This document shows positions 9,689 through 21,009 of a stretch of DNA of 64,000 bases, piece by piece (position 1 is the first letter of the stretch; every line of letters begins with the position of its first letter). The position numbers and the translations under genes are program-made. The notes beneath the pieces are model-generated. The model saw only the letters and a list, made by a program, of their open reading frames with translations. It had not been told where the DNA came from and searched no databases. Source of the DNA: Hypholoma sublateritium FD-334 SS-4 (Eukaryota; Basidiomycota; Agaricomycetes; Agaricales; Strophariaceae); assembly GCA_000827495.1 (NCBI GenBank), contig KN817523.1, positions 610,557-674,556 of the forward strand, written 5' to 3'.

Positions 9689-12639
9689 ATGTTTTCTCTT
9701 CCCGTGCCCAAGCGATTCTTTGCAGCAACTGCAACAGTGCCCCAAATTACGTCCGCCGTTTCTTCGTCGCCATCGTCCATCTGGAGACATCTGCTCATTC
9801 TCACCATGAGTATCTCTCTTGGTGGCTTGGGCTTCATGTCACTCAGAAATCCCTTCTCTGAACTTCTTTCTGTATTCTTGGGAAAGGGCGACCTCAGGTC
9901 CATGTTCTGTCTTATCGTCTTTTCAATCGTCTCTCTAGTTCTTGGTTCGTTCATTTTCCACGTTCTCTTCGTCACATTCTCAAATTTTTCTCAAAAAGCA
10001 TATCTTACGAACCCTTCCGAGAATTCGTTCCGCGCGTACCTCACAGAACAGTCCTTTCGCCACCATCTTAGTCGATTGGACGAAAATGCGGACGACCCTC
10101 ACTCTCACCGCTCTCGCAGTGCTTCAAGAAACTCAAATTGGTCCTCGGCTCATAATTATCCACCGGACAACGCCCCTCCTTTTCATTTTGCCAACCGCGC
10201 ATCAATTGCTCTTCGCACTCCAAAACACGTTTTTCACAGTTTTGCTATATTCACGATCGCTGCAATGGTCCCGCTTTCTAAGCCAGCCGAAGGCGACAAC
10301 CGCGAGGGATGGATGATTTCGGATTCCTGGTATATCGGCGCTTTTGGGAAGTGGTGGCGCGGTGGCGTTTTGGAGGCTTGGTACCAGGATGTTATTGCTC
10401 GATCCAAAGACGAGGAAAGCTGGAGCTCAGGCATTCTCAATATGAAACGGCTTGACATGCTACAGGATTACAACGGTGTGTATTCTTCCTTGTGCAACGT
10501 TCGTTAAGTTGGAATCCTGAACGCTCCGCAGGCATCACGTTCACGGCTAAAAATCTCCCTACAAATCTGAGCCGAGGGACCCCTCCCAAACTCAGGAATC
10601 GTGAACGGCCCATTATGCGACAAGTTTCGGTGCAACCGAGAAGCACGACGCCCCCGCCTCTGCCGAAATCTGCGTCGCTACCCATGCATGCCACCCGGAA
10701 AGTGCTGACAAACGGAGACCGCATATCAGAGCGCTCGTCTCAAATCCAGCCACAGCCTCATGTCCCACCCTCTTTATCTAACGACACCTCACGCCATGGA
10801 TCATCCGTTTCACGATCATCATCAACGACATCTTTCGAACATTCGCCAATAATTGCCGAAGTCCTGCGTCAAATCTCGAGTGCAAAGGCTTCTGTTCTTG
10901 ACCTTCGAAACCAGTTGGCCGAGGTTGAAACTCATGCATCCCAGACCCATGCAGTACTCCAGCGCGAAGTAGACGCCCATCGGGAAAGGAAGCGCAAGGA
11001 AGACTGCACCAAACTCGAAATCAAGGCCCGCACAAAGACTCTCGAAGACTCTAAACGGAGCGCAGAAGCACTCAAGAAGGAGGCTGATAAGAAGCTTAAG
11101 GTTGTCCATCTGTTCCATGATAACGCCATCCAACGCATGCAATGCCTTGATAAGGGGATTGCAGACCTCCAGCATAATCTCTCGACAGACCAGCAGTTCA
11201 TTGCAAACCGTCAATCTGAAATTTCGGACGTGGAACGTGAAGTCACTGAGAATTTGGAGCGCAAGCGACATGAGATCAAACATGCTGAAGACTTGCTCAT
11301 GGTCCTCAATCAACGGTCTAGGGAACTCGAGGATAAATTCGTCGCGGAGAAAGCACGATTAGCGCTACTTCGCGAGGAGTCCAGCAACTTGAAACACAGC
11401 CAGGCCTCCCTTCAGAAATACTCTCCTCCTATGTTGCAGCAGTCCGAGGGGTGGACTTCGAATTCGCATCATCACACAGGTCAACCTGCAGCATCGATTA
11501 TGGTTCAGAACGGCGATGGATGGGACATGATTCCCGATAACTGGGATCAATCAACGCTCCACGATGATCTTCAATATTCCCCAGATCACATGGTAACTCT
11601 ACCCGTCTCGAACACAAATGGCGCCGGTCGCAAAGCTACCGTGGATCATAATTCATCCTTCAATCCCTTTTCGCCCTTCGTGGATGACGCACTGGACACT
11701 CGGATTCCGGTGCGCTCGGACAGCATGCCGATGGACAGCCCTGTACTAGTGCACAGTCATAGTGTGCGCGTAAAGGACGTACCCTCTAATGGACTTGCAA
11801 CGCCTATGGAAAGCAGTATCTCGCGGTCATTCCAGTCTGATTCCGATCCATATGTCGACAGAGAATGGCGCAGCAATGGCTCATCCTATCCCAGCCACTT
11901 CCAGGATGACTCAGTTGATTCCCATTTCGTTACCACGTCTTCTCCGAACTCGTTGCATGGACATTCACTGAATACCCCAGAGGCTGATTTGGTCGAGGGC
12001 CGTTTCCTTTTGTCACAGGATTACGACCGCCACGTCTATGATTCCCCCATCGACATACAGGGCCCAACCTGGATTTCGCCGGACATAAACACGTTCATTG
12101 AGCCTCAAGCTGCGGACTACCAATTCCTCACCAACCTGGAGAAAGACAAGTCCAACCGTCGCTGGTTTGGCGGCCTCGGGCGCGACACCACGCGCGGGCT
12201 CAACCCCGATGCCAAGGAGTTCAGCCTCTTCCGCAAGCCCCGCGCGCCGCTGTTCAGCGACCACGCGTACGACGCGCTCAACCCGAACGGGCTCGGTAGC
12301 ACGCGCCCGCCTGCTGCGGCGTCGGACAACCAGTCGCTGCTGCGCGCGTTCGCTCCGTCGCCTGCGGAGCGCGAGGCGCTACAGCGGGCGCTCGGTGGCT
12401 CGACGAACACGAGCTTCGAGCGCCTGCCGAGCCTGAGCGATGTCGGGAGCATCCCTGCGTCACCGACGAGCACGCCCGCGCATGTGCACGCGCACGCTCC
12501 ACCGCACGCGGGCCGCGCGCTGGGTAGCCTCCTGCCGGCGTGGCTGCAGTCGCTGCCGCGCGCGCGCAAGGCCAAGTTCAGCCCCTGGGAGGATGAGGAG
12601 CCCGTGGCGGAGGATGCCGGGCAGGAGACACGCGCGTAG
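9689..12639 (+). CDS. Uncharacterised membrane protein with central coiled coil
   Basis: Two exons (9689-10475, 10532-12639), 964 aa. Not recognised. Two strong hydrophobic segments (about residues 32-56 and 71-98) look like a membrane hairpin, with a weaker third at about 178-195. After a serine/proline-rich stretch comes a long heptad-rich coiled coil (about 365-560), then a disordered tail whose last 160 codons are much richer in GC. A cytosolic coiled coil tethered to a membrane suggests an organelle scaffold or tether, which is inference only. The start codon is 12 bp after the TAA of the TPP1-like gene. A second in-frame ATG at 9807 would remove the first 39 residues and leave the first hydrophobic segment incomplete, so the upstream ATG is preferred. 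Confidence 0.75.
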
Positions 12640-13575
12640 CGCACCGCTGCCGCTGCTGCTACGCGCTGTGCATTGCCAGATTCCGTGCTCTGCCATATAG
12701 ACCGATGGGGTGCCTATCTTTCACAGTAGTCTGTTTGTATACTTATCAAAACCAAAGTAAAAGCTGTCGTTGCTAATGAACAAGGCTATCATTATTGAAC
12801 GAAATCTTTACGGCTGCACACGGCCTTGAGGCCGCGCTCATTGTAATTAGGCTGTGTTTGGAAACATGAAAAGCGAAGTTTAACTCGAGCGAATTCGGAG
12901 ATTATCTTCCCTCGAGGCAACAGCATGCTGTGCATATCAGACAGCATGAGACGTAAAATCGTTCAACGATCCACGTCTGTCCCACCTTATGTTCTGATAG
13001 TTTGAATGGTCTAGACAAATCATAAGTATTCTTGTGTGCGTAGGGTCATAATTGTTTCATGCCAAGTCGTGAGTATAACAGCGGTGAATGAGGGTATCAA
13101 CTATAGTATGAAAATGAGACAGTGTCCAGCCCTTGTTTTCATTGTAGAAGGTGAATGTGCGGTTGGCGCGTGCAGCGGACGCCGACGGCTAGAAGACAAA
13201 GCCTCGAAAAGGTATCTGACTCTCCGCGGAAGTCTGGAAATATACTCGACGGTATTAGCTGAGGAATAGACAGTCGGACACGGATGAAGGGGCCGCTCGG
13301 GGGCCTCCAGGCGGCCCCTGGGCGAGCCTCCGATAAAAAAGGCGATCGTGCCCGCATGCAGGATACTGTGTGGATGCGGGTCTGTGTGCTGAAAGGAATG
13401 TTGTGCAGGGTATAAACGGATGTCTGGCGTATCACCGATGAAAGGCCCGGCCAAGGGGGGGACACGAATGCGATCTGAACTGTCGCATAAAAATAGCATT
13501 AGCATTCGCCATGTGGGAGAGGTGCGCAGAAGCAGTCACCAAATCAAGGAAACAAGACGGCTAGGATGATAAGGA
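12640..13575. other. Intergenic, no supported gene
   Basis: 936 bp between converging 3' ends. A minus-strand open frame (13101-13505) and a plus-strand one (13036-13269) overlap each other and carry no recognisable motif, so neither is called. The region should hold both 3' UTRs. Confidence 0.6.
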
Positions 13576-15264
13576 TCATCGCGCGCCGTCCAACACGCCG
13601 CGCACGTCGTCGACCGCACTGAGGTCGGTCAGGAAGGGAACAAGGTCAGTCAACTCCGTATCGTGCGGGTCGTTGAACCACGATGACACGGGCACGGCAT
13701 TGTTAGGATGGAAGATATATGAAGCAGGAGAGTTGTCGAGGATGATTGTATCAGCAATAGGCCTGCCGAGCTGCGACAAGTCCTGAAACGAGAGTTAGGT
13801 ACGCTACGCACAGTTGCTAGGAATAATAAGTCACCTTGACATAGTTGCCTCTGTGGTTATAGCAACTCTCTCGGAAGAGTCGGTGGGAAACAACCTGGTG
13901 AATATCCAGCTTGTCCAGGACAGGATCAGCATACTATTCGGGTGGGAGGAACATGTTAAGACATGGTAATACGACGAGATGAAGTTAATAACCTTGCTTA
14001 AACTGGCTGTGAAGACTACGACTTCATATATTTCGCCCATTTTCTTGAGGAAATTGTCAACACCCGGTCGTTTTATTACGTAGACATTGTGCCAGTTATA
14101 TTCAATTTCTACGGGGACGACATAGTCCGCTTGTGATATAGACTTGGCAAAGACAGATTAAATTGGGTCTGAGGGTTCAAGGTTCGACATACCTTGAAGC
14201 TACTGTGTACCAGTGTCTCGTCTAGGTCGAGAACCAAGCACTTACGCCCCGCATGTTGTGGGGAAATAGGAGGAAGTAAAGGTTTTGGCACACCATCCTT
14301 TGCGGACGAATAAATAAACGGTTGCAATATGTTGAGAGAGATAACTTACAGGGCCTATAGGAATACCTGCGCCGCCGTTGAAAATCAGCCTATCTTCCTC
14401 ATCCTCTTGGTCTTCCGGTTCTTCTTCTAAATCACTAGTGTGGTCCGAATCCTCGCCGTCTGTGTGAATAGGTGTCACTGGCACGTGTGGTTTTTCATGC
14501 GTCGGTGAGTCGCCAGTGGAGCCAGGTGGTTGAACGGCTCCTGAGGTCATTCCTTCGGTTTCCTCAGGCGGCAACAGATGCGTCGAAGGAGTAGAGGGAA
14601 TGACAGTCTCGGCATTTTCAGTCTGCGCAGGGGTGACAGGACGAGTAAGTTCTGTCACTATTGTCAGGCTCTGGGGTTCTTCCCGTGGTGGGTCCTGCGG
14701 GGGTGGCGTGGCAGTGTCCGACAAAGCCTTCTCCTCTTCGGGAGACTTGGTCTCTGGCTTTTCTTGTACGGGCTCTTTGATGACTACGTCTGCGACTTCT
14801 ACAGGGTGAGAAGATGACGGAAAAATACAAGGCACGAGAATGCGCATGACTTTTGACATGAACGACTTTTGCGCCACACTGGGCGTCTTTCGAGACTGGG
14901 AGCCATTCACATGAGTCTTCTGCGAGGCAGACATGGCGTTGAAGCTGGATGACGGCAGTGGAGAAGAGGTGTGCTGTGTCGACGTATGCGTGTGGTCGGA
15001 GTCTGCGAGCGTCGGGTCGCCCTTGAGTGATCCACGTGGGTCTGTGTTGTAGGTCGACGAGGGCGTCTGGGTGCTCTCAGTGGCTTGGCCGTTCGTATGC
15101 ACGGCCAGGTGGGCAGAATCTACCTGCAGGGCGTTCTTGGTGGGCAGCGCTGGGTCTGACGGTATGGGCGGCGGGGTGGCGGTTGCAGCGGGGTGGGCGG
15201 CGTCTGGGACGGCGGACGGCGGCTGGTGGAGGGTTTTGGACGGCGGGTGTTCGTCGAGCGACAT
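13576..15264 (-). CDS. FCP1/SCP-like (NIF) phosphatase, Psr1 type
   Basis: Five exons (15264-14350, 14297-14193, 14142-13993, 13933-13835, 13782-13576), 491 aa, all with matching phases. The C-terminal 185 residues form an NLI-interacting-factor (HAD superfamily) phosphatase domain. It has the catalytic [10 protein letters not shown] motif (DxDxT/V; first Asp is the nucleophile), then [36 protein letters not shown] and the acidic ILDNSP loop. The N-terminal 300 residues are Pro/Ser/Thr-rich and disordered, with a short cysteine-containing hydrophobic patch. This architecture fits fungal Psr1/Psr2 plasma-membrane phosphatases (stress response) more than Nem1 or nuclear SCPs, but the exact subfamily is not proven. 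It is head-to-head with the HMMR-like gene at 162 bp. Confidence 0.88.
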
Positions 15265-15426
15265 GGACTGGGCGTGCGTGGTGGAGCACTCGGCGCTTTT
15301 GGAAAATCAGTTGTGAAGGGCTACTTTATTCATTTACTCACATTTATTTCAACTCACCGTCATGTGACCCTGCGCGTCGGCCGTCGCGTCAACCTGCCGC
15401 ACACCAACACAACCTTCCACACCGCC

Positions 15427-17903
15427 ATGTTCCCCAAGGGTCCGCGATTCGAGCCTATCAAAGGTGCATTTTGCCGCGCGATGTGCCGGCTCGTGCTAAC
15501 TTCCTCGCAGTGCCAGACGTCCCCGGTCCCAACGCGTACAACATTCCACAGGGTCAGTTCAGTCAGCCTCGGCCTGCCAGGCAAACTCACACATATTTTC
15601 TATCAGAATCAATGCTGGACAACTATAAGCGAGGCGCATTCCTCGAGAAAACCGACCGGTTCGCAAAAGATAGACCACCTCTTCAGTCAGGTAGGTGTCT
15701 TCGAGAACGCATAGGCCACCCACACATAAGTACTCACATCCGCCGCAGAACCAACCCATAAACAGTCCTCGAGTGTTGCCCAGCCCACAAGGCCCGCATC
15801 TAATTCATCTGCGACAGAACGCTACAACTTGCTGCAGAAAAAGGTGGACGACTTAGAGAAGGTCCACTGGGAGGGGAAGAAAGCAGTATGTCATTTCTCC
15901 TTACACCTGAAAACCGTTATCAATCGCATTTGCTGTAGCATCACGTCGAAATCGAGAGATATAAGCAAGATGCTGCTGCCTCTCAGAAGCTCGCCTCAGA
16001 GCAAGCTGAGCGTTTCGAGAAGCAGAAGAAACATAATGCCGTCCTCGAGGCTCGCCTGCACGAACTTAAGAAGACCAGCACCGCTGAGCAGAACGAACTG
16101 AAGGAAGTGCGCCATAAACTTCGCCTGCTGGAGCTAGAGCGGGACAAGGTCTCCTCAAAGCAACCAGAAATCAACGAGTTGAAGAAATCTCTTTCGACGC
16201 TGGAGGCGAAACGGAAGGATGAACTCAGGGACCGCGACCGGCGCATAACTGAACTTGAACGACAGGTTCAATTAGAGCAGAAAAAGCGAGAGTCCTCCGA
16301 GAACAGGGTCAAGGACTCTAAACGAACGTTGGAAGAAGAGACGCAAGCTTTGAAGACGACACATACAGAAATGGAGATCCGGCTACACGAGGCGCAAAGC
16401 GAATCACAAACGGCAAAGGCAAGAATAGCCGAGTTAGAGTTTAATGTCGGCCATCGTGAAGCAGAGCTTCTTCAACAGCTCGAGCAACACCAACACCTCT
16501 TGGCCTCCGTCGCGCAACAATATGGAGCCCTGGCAAGTCGATCTGTGTTAACAACTCAACATCGTCAATTAAAATTTGAACACGCTGCTCTTCGAATTCG
16601 ACAACTTCGTCTCGAGCGTAAAGTCGCCAATTCGGAAGGCCAGGTCGTGGAGCTCACGCATCTTTTTCGCCAAGTCAAAGAAGACAACAATCAGCTCAAA
16701 CATTCGCTCCGCGACGCACTGGAAGAAATTTCATTCTACGCCAACTCAGACGCCTTATCATTGCCACAACCTGGGCCTGATCTCGATAATGGCTTGCGAG
16801 AAACTCTGGAAGAGATTGGTCGAAACATGGATCAAGACCGCACAGAGCTCCTACAGGTCGAAAGCAGTACGAATGCGCTTACTGCCGAATTTTACCGCCT
16901 GAAGAGCAGCCAACTATGTTTTGCCGCTTCCGTGTTTGCCAAAGAGCAGGCTATTTCCCAGAACCTCGCCGACCAAGGCGCGTCGGACCTCGCCAGTACA
17001 CTGGCGTCGCACGAAGCGATCGCAGCGCGGCTGGAATCTGTGCAAAAAGAAAAAATCGACTTCGACGAAAAGCTCGCCCTGGCCGCATCCGAGGCGAACG
17101 ACCTGCGGGCGTCCATGGCCATCCTTGAGGTCCGACTGGCGGAGGCGCAGCAAGAGCTCCATGACTCTGTGGCAAAACATACGAATGCCGTCAAAAAGGA
17201 CAAAGATGCGATCCAGCGCCTTTCCTCGACAATTCAGAAGAACCGGGTTGCAGAAGAGGCTCTCCGCGGGGAAATCGAACTGTCTGTGGTTTTTATTTTC
17301 TCAAATTCGCTTTTTGACCAGATTCGGCCATCATGTAACACAGATTGTCTCAGGAATTAGCAGACGCCGAGCGATACAGGGAGGCGTACGAGCAACTGAG
17401 CAACGAAGTGGACCGACTCCTCGTCCGCAACCAGATCGCAGAGGGCGAGGCGGAGCGCATCAGCAAGTTCAACGCCGAGATCCTGGGGCACAACAACCCC
17501 GCGCAGCGGATCATGTACGTCGACCGCATCCGCCAGGAGCTGGCGGACGCAAAACATGTAAGTCCTGTGCTTTGCGTCGTCCCTCTTTCCCGAGCCGGCT
17601 CTGACATTAGTGTTCCAGCAAATCGGCCTCCTCACGAACGAGCAGGAGAACATCGCCGCGCAAAACAACGCCCTTCAGAACGAACTCGACATGTACAAGT
17701 CAGTGCAAGTGCCGCTCGAGAGCAAGCCGCGGACGAACATCACGCGCATCGGGCGCGCGCCATTGGTAAACCTTGCCGCGAGCATGAACTCGACTGTGCA
17801 GCGGACGCGCTCCGTGAACGGGAAGGCCGCGTATGTGCCGGACAAGCCTGTCCTGGAGGTGATAAACGACGGAGACATGACGACGGACGAATTGCAACTC
17901 TGA
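15427..17903 (+). CDS. HMMR-like coiled-coil protein
   Basis: Seven or so exons, roughly 750 aa. The short N-terminal exons spell FPKGPRFEP, VPGPNAYNIP and YKRGAFLEKTDRF, the pattern of the N-terminal domain of the hyaluronan-mediated motility receptor. Next comes about 500 residues of continuous coiled coil, broken by one intron near 17284-17351. The end carries AEILGHNNPAQRIMYVDRI, matching the HMMR C-terminal motif, then a basic tail. In animals HMMR is mainly an intracellular spindle and centrosome protein that binds TPX2 and dynein; a microtubule or spindle-pole role is the best inference here. Fungi have no hyaluronan receptor function to expect. The start ATG at 15427 is the only one that leads into the conserved FPKGP motif. 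Confidence 0.7.
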
Positions 17904-18577
17904 CACTATTGGCCTGTGCGCGAAGTATACCCTCCCCTTCATGCGGTCCCAAGTGTGCTTTTGGGCTCTTGGATAAATGATACGCATCATTTGACTATGT
18001 CAAGATGTGGTTAGATGCCTAGAATCGAAAGAAACCGGTCACAGAGACAATAATGTATGTAAAGTTATCTGCTCCCCGAATTTATCTGTCAATTATCCAT
18101 TATCTACAATAACACCTTTATCTACCATGGCACCTTGTACAGTGTATACAACTTGCAGAGTACAATTGTAAGTAGAATGCAGGTATTAATTCTGTCGTAC
18201 ATTATGGCTAAGCGCTAAAACTTGGCTAAACCTCCAGAAGGTCGTGTCCGAGCGACTCGCGAGTTGCTCGCGGGGCTCCTGTCAGCGTGAGAATGTGACG
18301 AGACTGTATGAATATTTGCAGTAAATAACTTGTTAGAGGAGTTTCTTCAAGAGCTCCCGCTTATTATCAATCGAAAGCGATCCGCAAAGAAATCTGCAAA
18401 GCGAGATACGCAGAGGCTCCCGAGGCTCGGGCTACTACTTATGACGACATTTTGCACATGATCCATGACGCGTTGACGACCGAATGGCAAATTGGGGTCA
18501 CTTCAAGACTTGGATGTCAAGGACGATGATGCTCTTCAAGACAATTTCAATTCCACTTCGCCTCTACGTATAGCGAC
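17904..18577. other. Intergenic spacer with PTEN promoter
   Basis: 674 bp between the stop of the HMMR-like gene and the start of the PTEN gene. No coding frame is supported. It should hold the 3' UTR of the first and the promoter and 5' UTR of the second. Confidence 0.55.
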
Positions 18578-20778
18578 ATGACGGACTACATACGCCGCCT
18601 CGTTTCGGGTGACAAGTCTCGCTTCCGGGATTCAAAACTCAATGTTGAGCTTGGTATGTCCTACATAATTCTCTGGTAGGCAGCCTCACTTACTGACACA
18701 TCGCAGACCTCGTCTATGTGACAGACCAAGTCATCATCATGGGCTATCCCGCCTCCGGGGTCGAAGGCCTCTACCGGAACCGCAGAGAGGACGCGATCCG
18801 CTTCCTCGAGAACCGCCACGGCAAAAACTACTGGGTGTTTAACTTCTGCCCTATCAAAGAGAACGCGTACACGGCCGACGTCTTTGAGGGGCGCGTCAGC
18901 CGGTATCCCTTCCCCGACCACCAGTGAGTCGGTAGACACTTGCCGTTCGACATCATTGAGCGATTGATTCCAAGTGCCCCGCCCCTCGCAGTGATGCCGC
19001 TCGTCGCGCGCGAGATGCACGCCTGGCTCGCCGGCGGCCCAGAGCGCGTCGCAGTGCTGCACTGCAAGGCCGGGAAGGGCCGCTCGGGCACGATGGCGTG
19101 CACGTACCTGCTCTCGTGTGAGGACGCCGCGGTGCCGCCGCAGCTCGAGCGCAGCCATACTGCCAAGACGTGGGCACAGCACCGTATGCACAGCGCGGTC
19201 AGCGCGCTCCCCGTAGCGGACGTGCAAACTCCGCCGCTCAAGACGAGCCCCCGCCTGCCCGCGGAGGAGCACGCGCCGCGCTCGGACACCGACGGCATCT
19301 TGGACGGCGACTCGGGCGGGTCGCCGCCGCCGCCGCCGACGCCCAACCCCGAGAAGTCGTTCACGGACGCGCTGAAGGGTGTGCTCGACCTACACACCGC
19401 GCAGCGCATGAAGCCGCCGGTGGAGGACCACAAGGGGAAGCAGGGGGTGAGCATCCCGAGCCAGCGGCGCTTCCTGTGGTACTGGGCGCTCCTCCTCGCG
19501 CATGAGGCGCCCACGCACCTGTGGAAAGCGGCCGCGCCACGCCCGAAGGTGCGCCTCACAAAGCTGACGCTACGCATGCGTGAGCAGTCGGCGCTGCGGC
19601 TGGGCATAGTGAGAGTGGCGAACAAGCTGATTGAGCGAACGAGCTTGGCCAAGGGCCCGAATGTTGGCCAGGACGGCTCCTCTAGCCAGGTGTGGGCGTC
19701 CCTCGCGCGGTACGACGACCGACTTGTGAATCTTTTGGAAGAATGGGAGGTCTATACGCGCAGCACTGACGATCAGATGGGTGTGCGACGGCCGGGTTCA
19801 GAACGGCTCGCTCGGGGCCAATCCACAGAAGAGGTTTTGAGCGAGATCTTCAGTAATGATAAATGGGACAAAGGCAAGATGGTACGCAGTTTTGCGCGAC
19901 TAGGTGTCAGCAAGGACGGCAAAGAAACAATTGTCGACAGCGAGGTTTGTACATCACACTATTTCTGCGTTGACCTTGGCATGTTTATTCTAATTTTACA
20001 GGGAGACAAGATTGATATTTGGACACTCAGACCAATGTCGGATAAACGGTGGGAAGGTCTCAAGGACGATCTTCACAAAACCCTTGTCGATAACAAACAT
20101 GAACATCAAGAGATCCTGCAGGCTATTGCCCAGAACGCCGATGCCTCTGGCATATCCCATTCCGAAGCCAACTCAATAAACGAAATCGCACCTTCCCTGA
20201 ACACAGAAAATACTGCGCATACGGTACCTGACATAAATATCGAAGAAGGGATCATCTTAGATGCTGGCCGCGAGGTCAGAGTCAAGCTCTATATTGGCCA
20301 GGTGCGGAAACTATGTTCTTCCATCCGAGAAAATCATAGTAAACTTGGCATCCCTTAGGTATTCATCGGTTGGTTCTGGTTCATACCTACTTTCCATATG
20401 CCCCAACCCCCACCTGCAACTGCTCCCCCGGCCTCTGCGACGGCGAGCACAGCCAAAACAACCTTTACGTTGACGCGCAAGGACCTCGACTTCCCCCTGG
20501 GGCTCGGGAGTGCGATCGTCGATGTCGATATCGAGACGGAATGGGTCGTACCGCCGCATGATGCAACTGCCTCGGCGACTACTCCTCTGGAGCCACCACC
20601 TGTACATCATCGCTCTGGTGTGCCGGATATCGGTGCGGAGTTGGAGCCTGCGCCGACGGGGGCTGTGAGCGCTCTTCTCCAGGTCGTTGCGGGTGGCGGC
20701 GGCAGCGAGAGTAGCGCTGAGCCCGGTTCTGCGGTTCTGCGGCAAGCCATCGAGGCTGGGCAGGGTGCAAAGGAGTAG
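18578..20778 (+). CDS. PTEN-type PIP3 3-phosphatase
   Basis: Five exons (18578-18653, 18707-18923, 18975-19944, 20002-20301, 20359-20778), 660 aa. The N-terminus matches PTEN: TDYIRRLVSGDKSRF, IIMGYPASGVEGLYRN, VFNFCP and YPFPDHHAPPL. The active-site P-loop is HCKAGKGRSGT (His127, Cys128, Arg134), with both lysines that read the PIP3 head group. The TI-loop region is KGKQGVSIPSQRRF. A C2 domain follows, with KLYIGQVFIGWFWF and FTLTRKDLDFPLGLG. Between the P-loop helix and the TI loop there is an insert of roughly 100 residues rich in Pro and acid. An in-frame TGA at 18925 is removed by the intron 18924-18974. Length exceeds human PTEN (403) because of this insert and an expanded C2 region. 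It should antagonise PI3K signalling at the plasma membrane. Confidence 0.88.
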
Positions 20779-20919
20779 GAGACTTATCTTTTTAATTAAG
20801 GCCGTGTTTAAGAGATGTGCATATTCAAACTACAACGGATTGTTATCTCCTCCACCCACCTTTAGTTTGCAAAGTAACCTCTGGGGCTTCAAACGACCGT
20901 TGAGGTTGGCAGAATATCG

Positions 20920-21001
20920 TCTTTGTTAGTATATCGGTTAGTACACGCGCTTGTCAGTTTACTGTCCGCGCGAAAGCTGGGTTCGATTCCCAGACAGAGA
21001 G
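20920..21001 (+). tRNA. tRNA-Asp (anticodon GTC) with 10-nt intron
   Basis: Folds as a full cloverleaf. The acceptor stem TCTTTGT pairs with ACAGAGA, discriminator G at 21001. The D stem is GTAT/GTAC. The anticodon stem CGCGC/GCGCG encloses TTGTCA, a 10-nt intron (20957-20966) placed after position 37, and C38. The variable loop is AAAG. The T arm CTGGG-TTCGATT-CCCAG contains a good B box. Identity Asp follows from anticodon GTC and from overall similarity to fungal tRNA-Asp. A run of five T at about 21005-21009 can end pol III transcription. Confidence 0.9.
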
Positions 21002-21004
21002 TTC

Positions 21005-21009
21005 ATTTT
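21005..21009 (+). terminator. Pol III oligo-T terminator of tRNA-Asp
   Basis: Five consecutive T residues start 4 nt after the discriminator base, the normal position for RNA polymerase III termination. A second T-rich tract follows at about 21019. Confidence 0.65.

Noticed and set aside
13101..13505. Minus-strand 134-codon frame between two convergent genes
   Set aside because: Overlaps another equally long frame, no motif, low-complexity Pro/Arg/Ser content.
18925..18927. Premature stop making PTEN a pseudogene
   Set aside because: A 51-nt intron with good GTGAGT donor removes it and gives the family junction.
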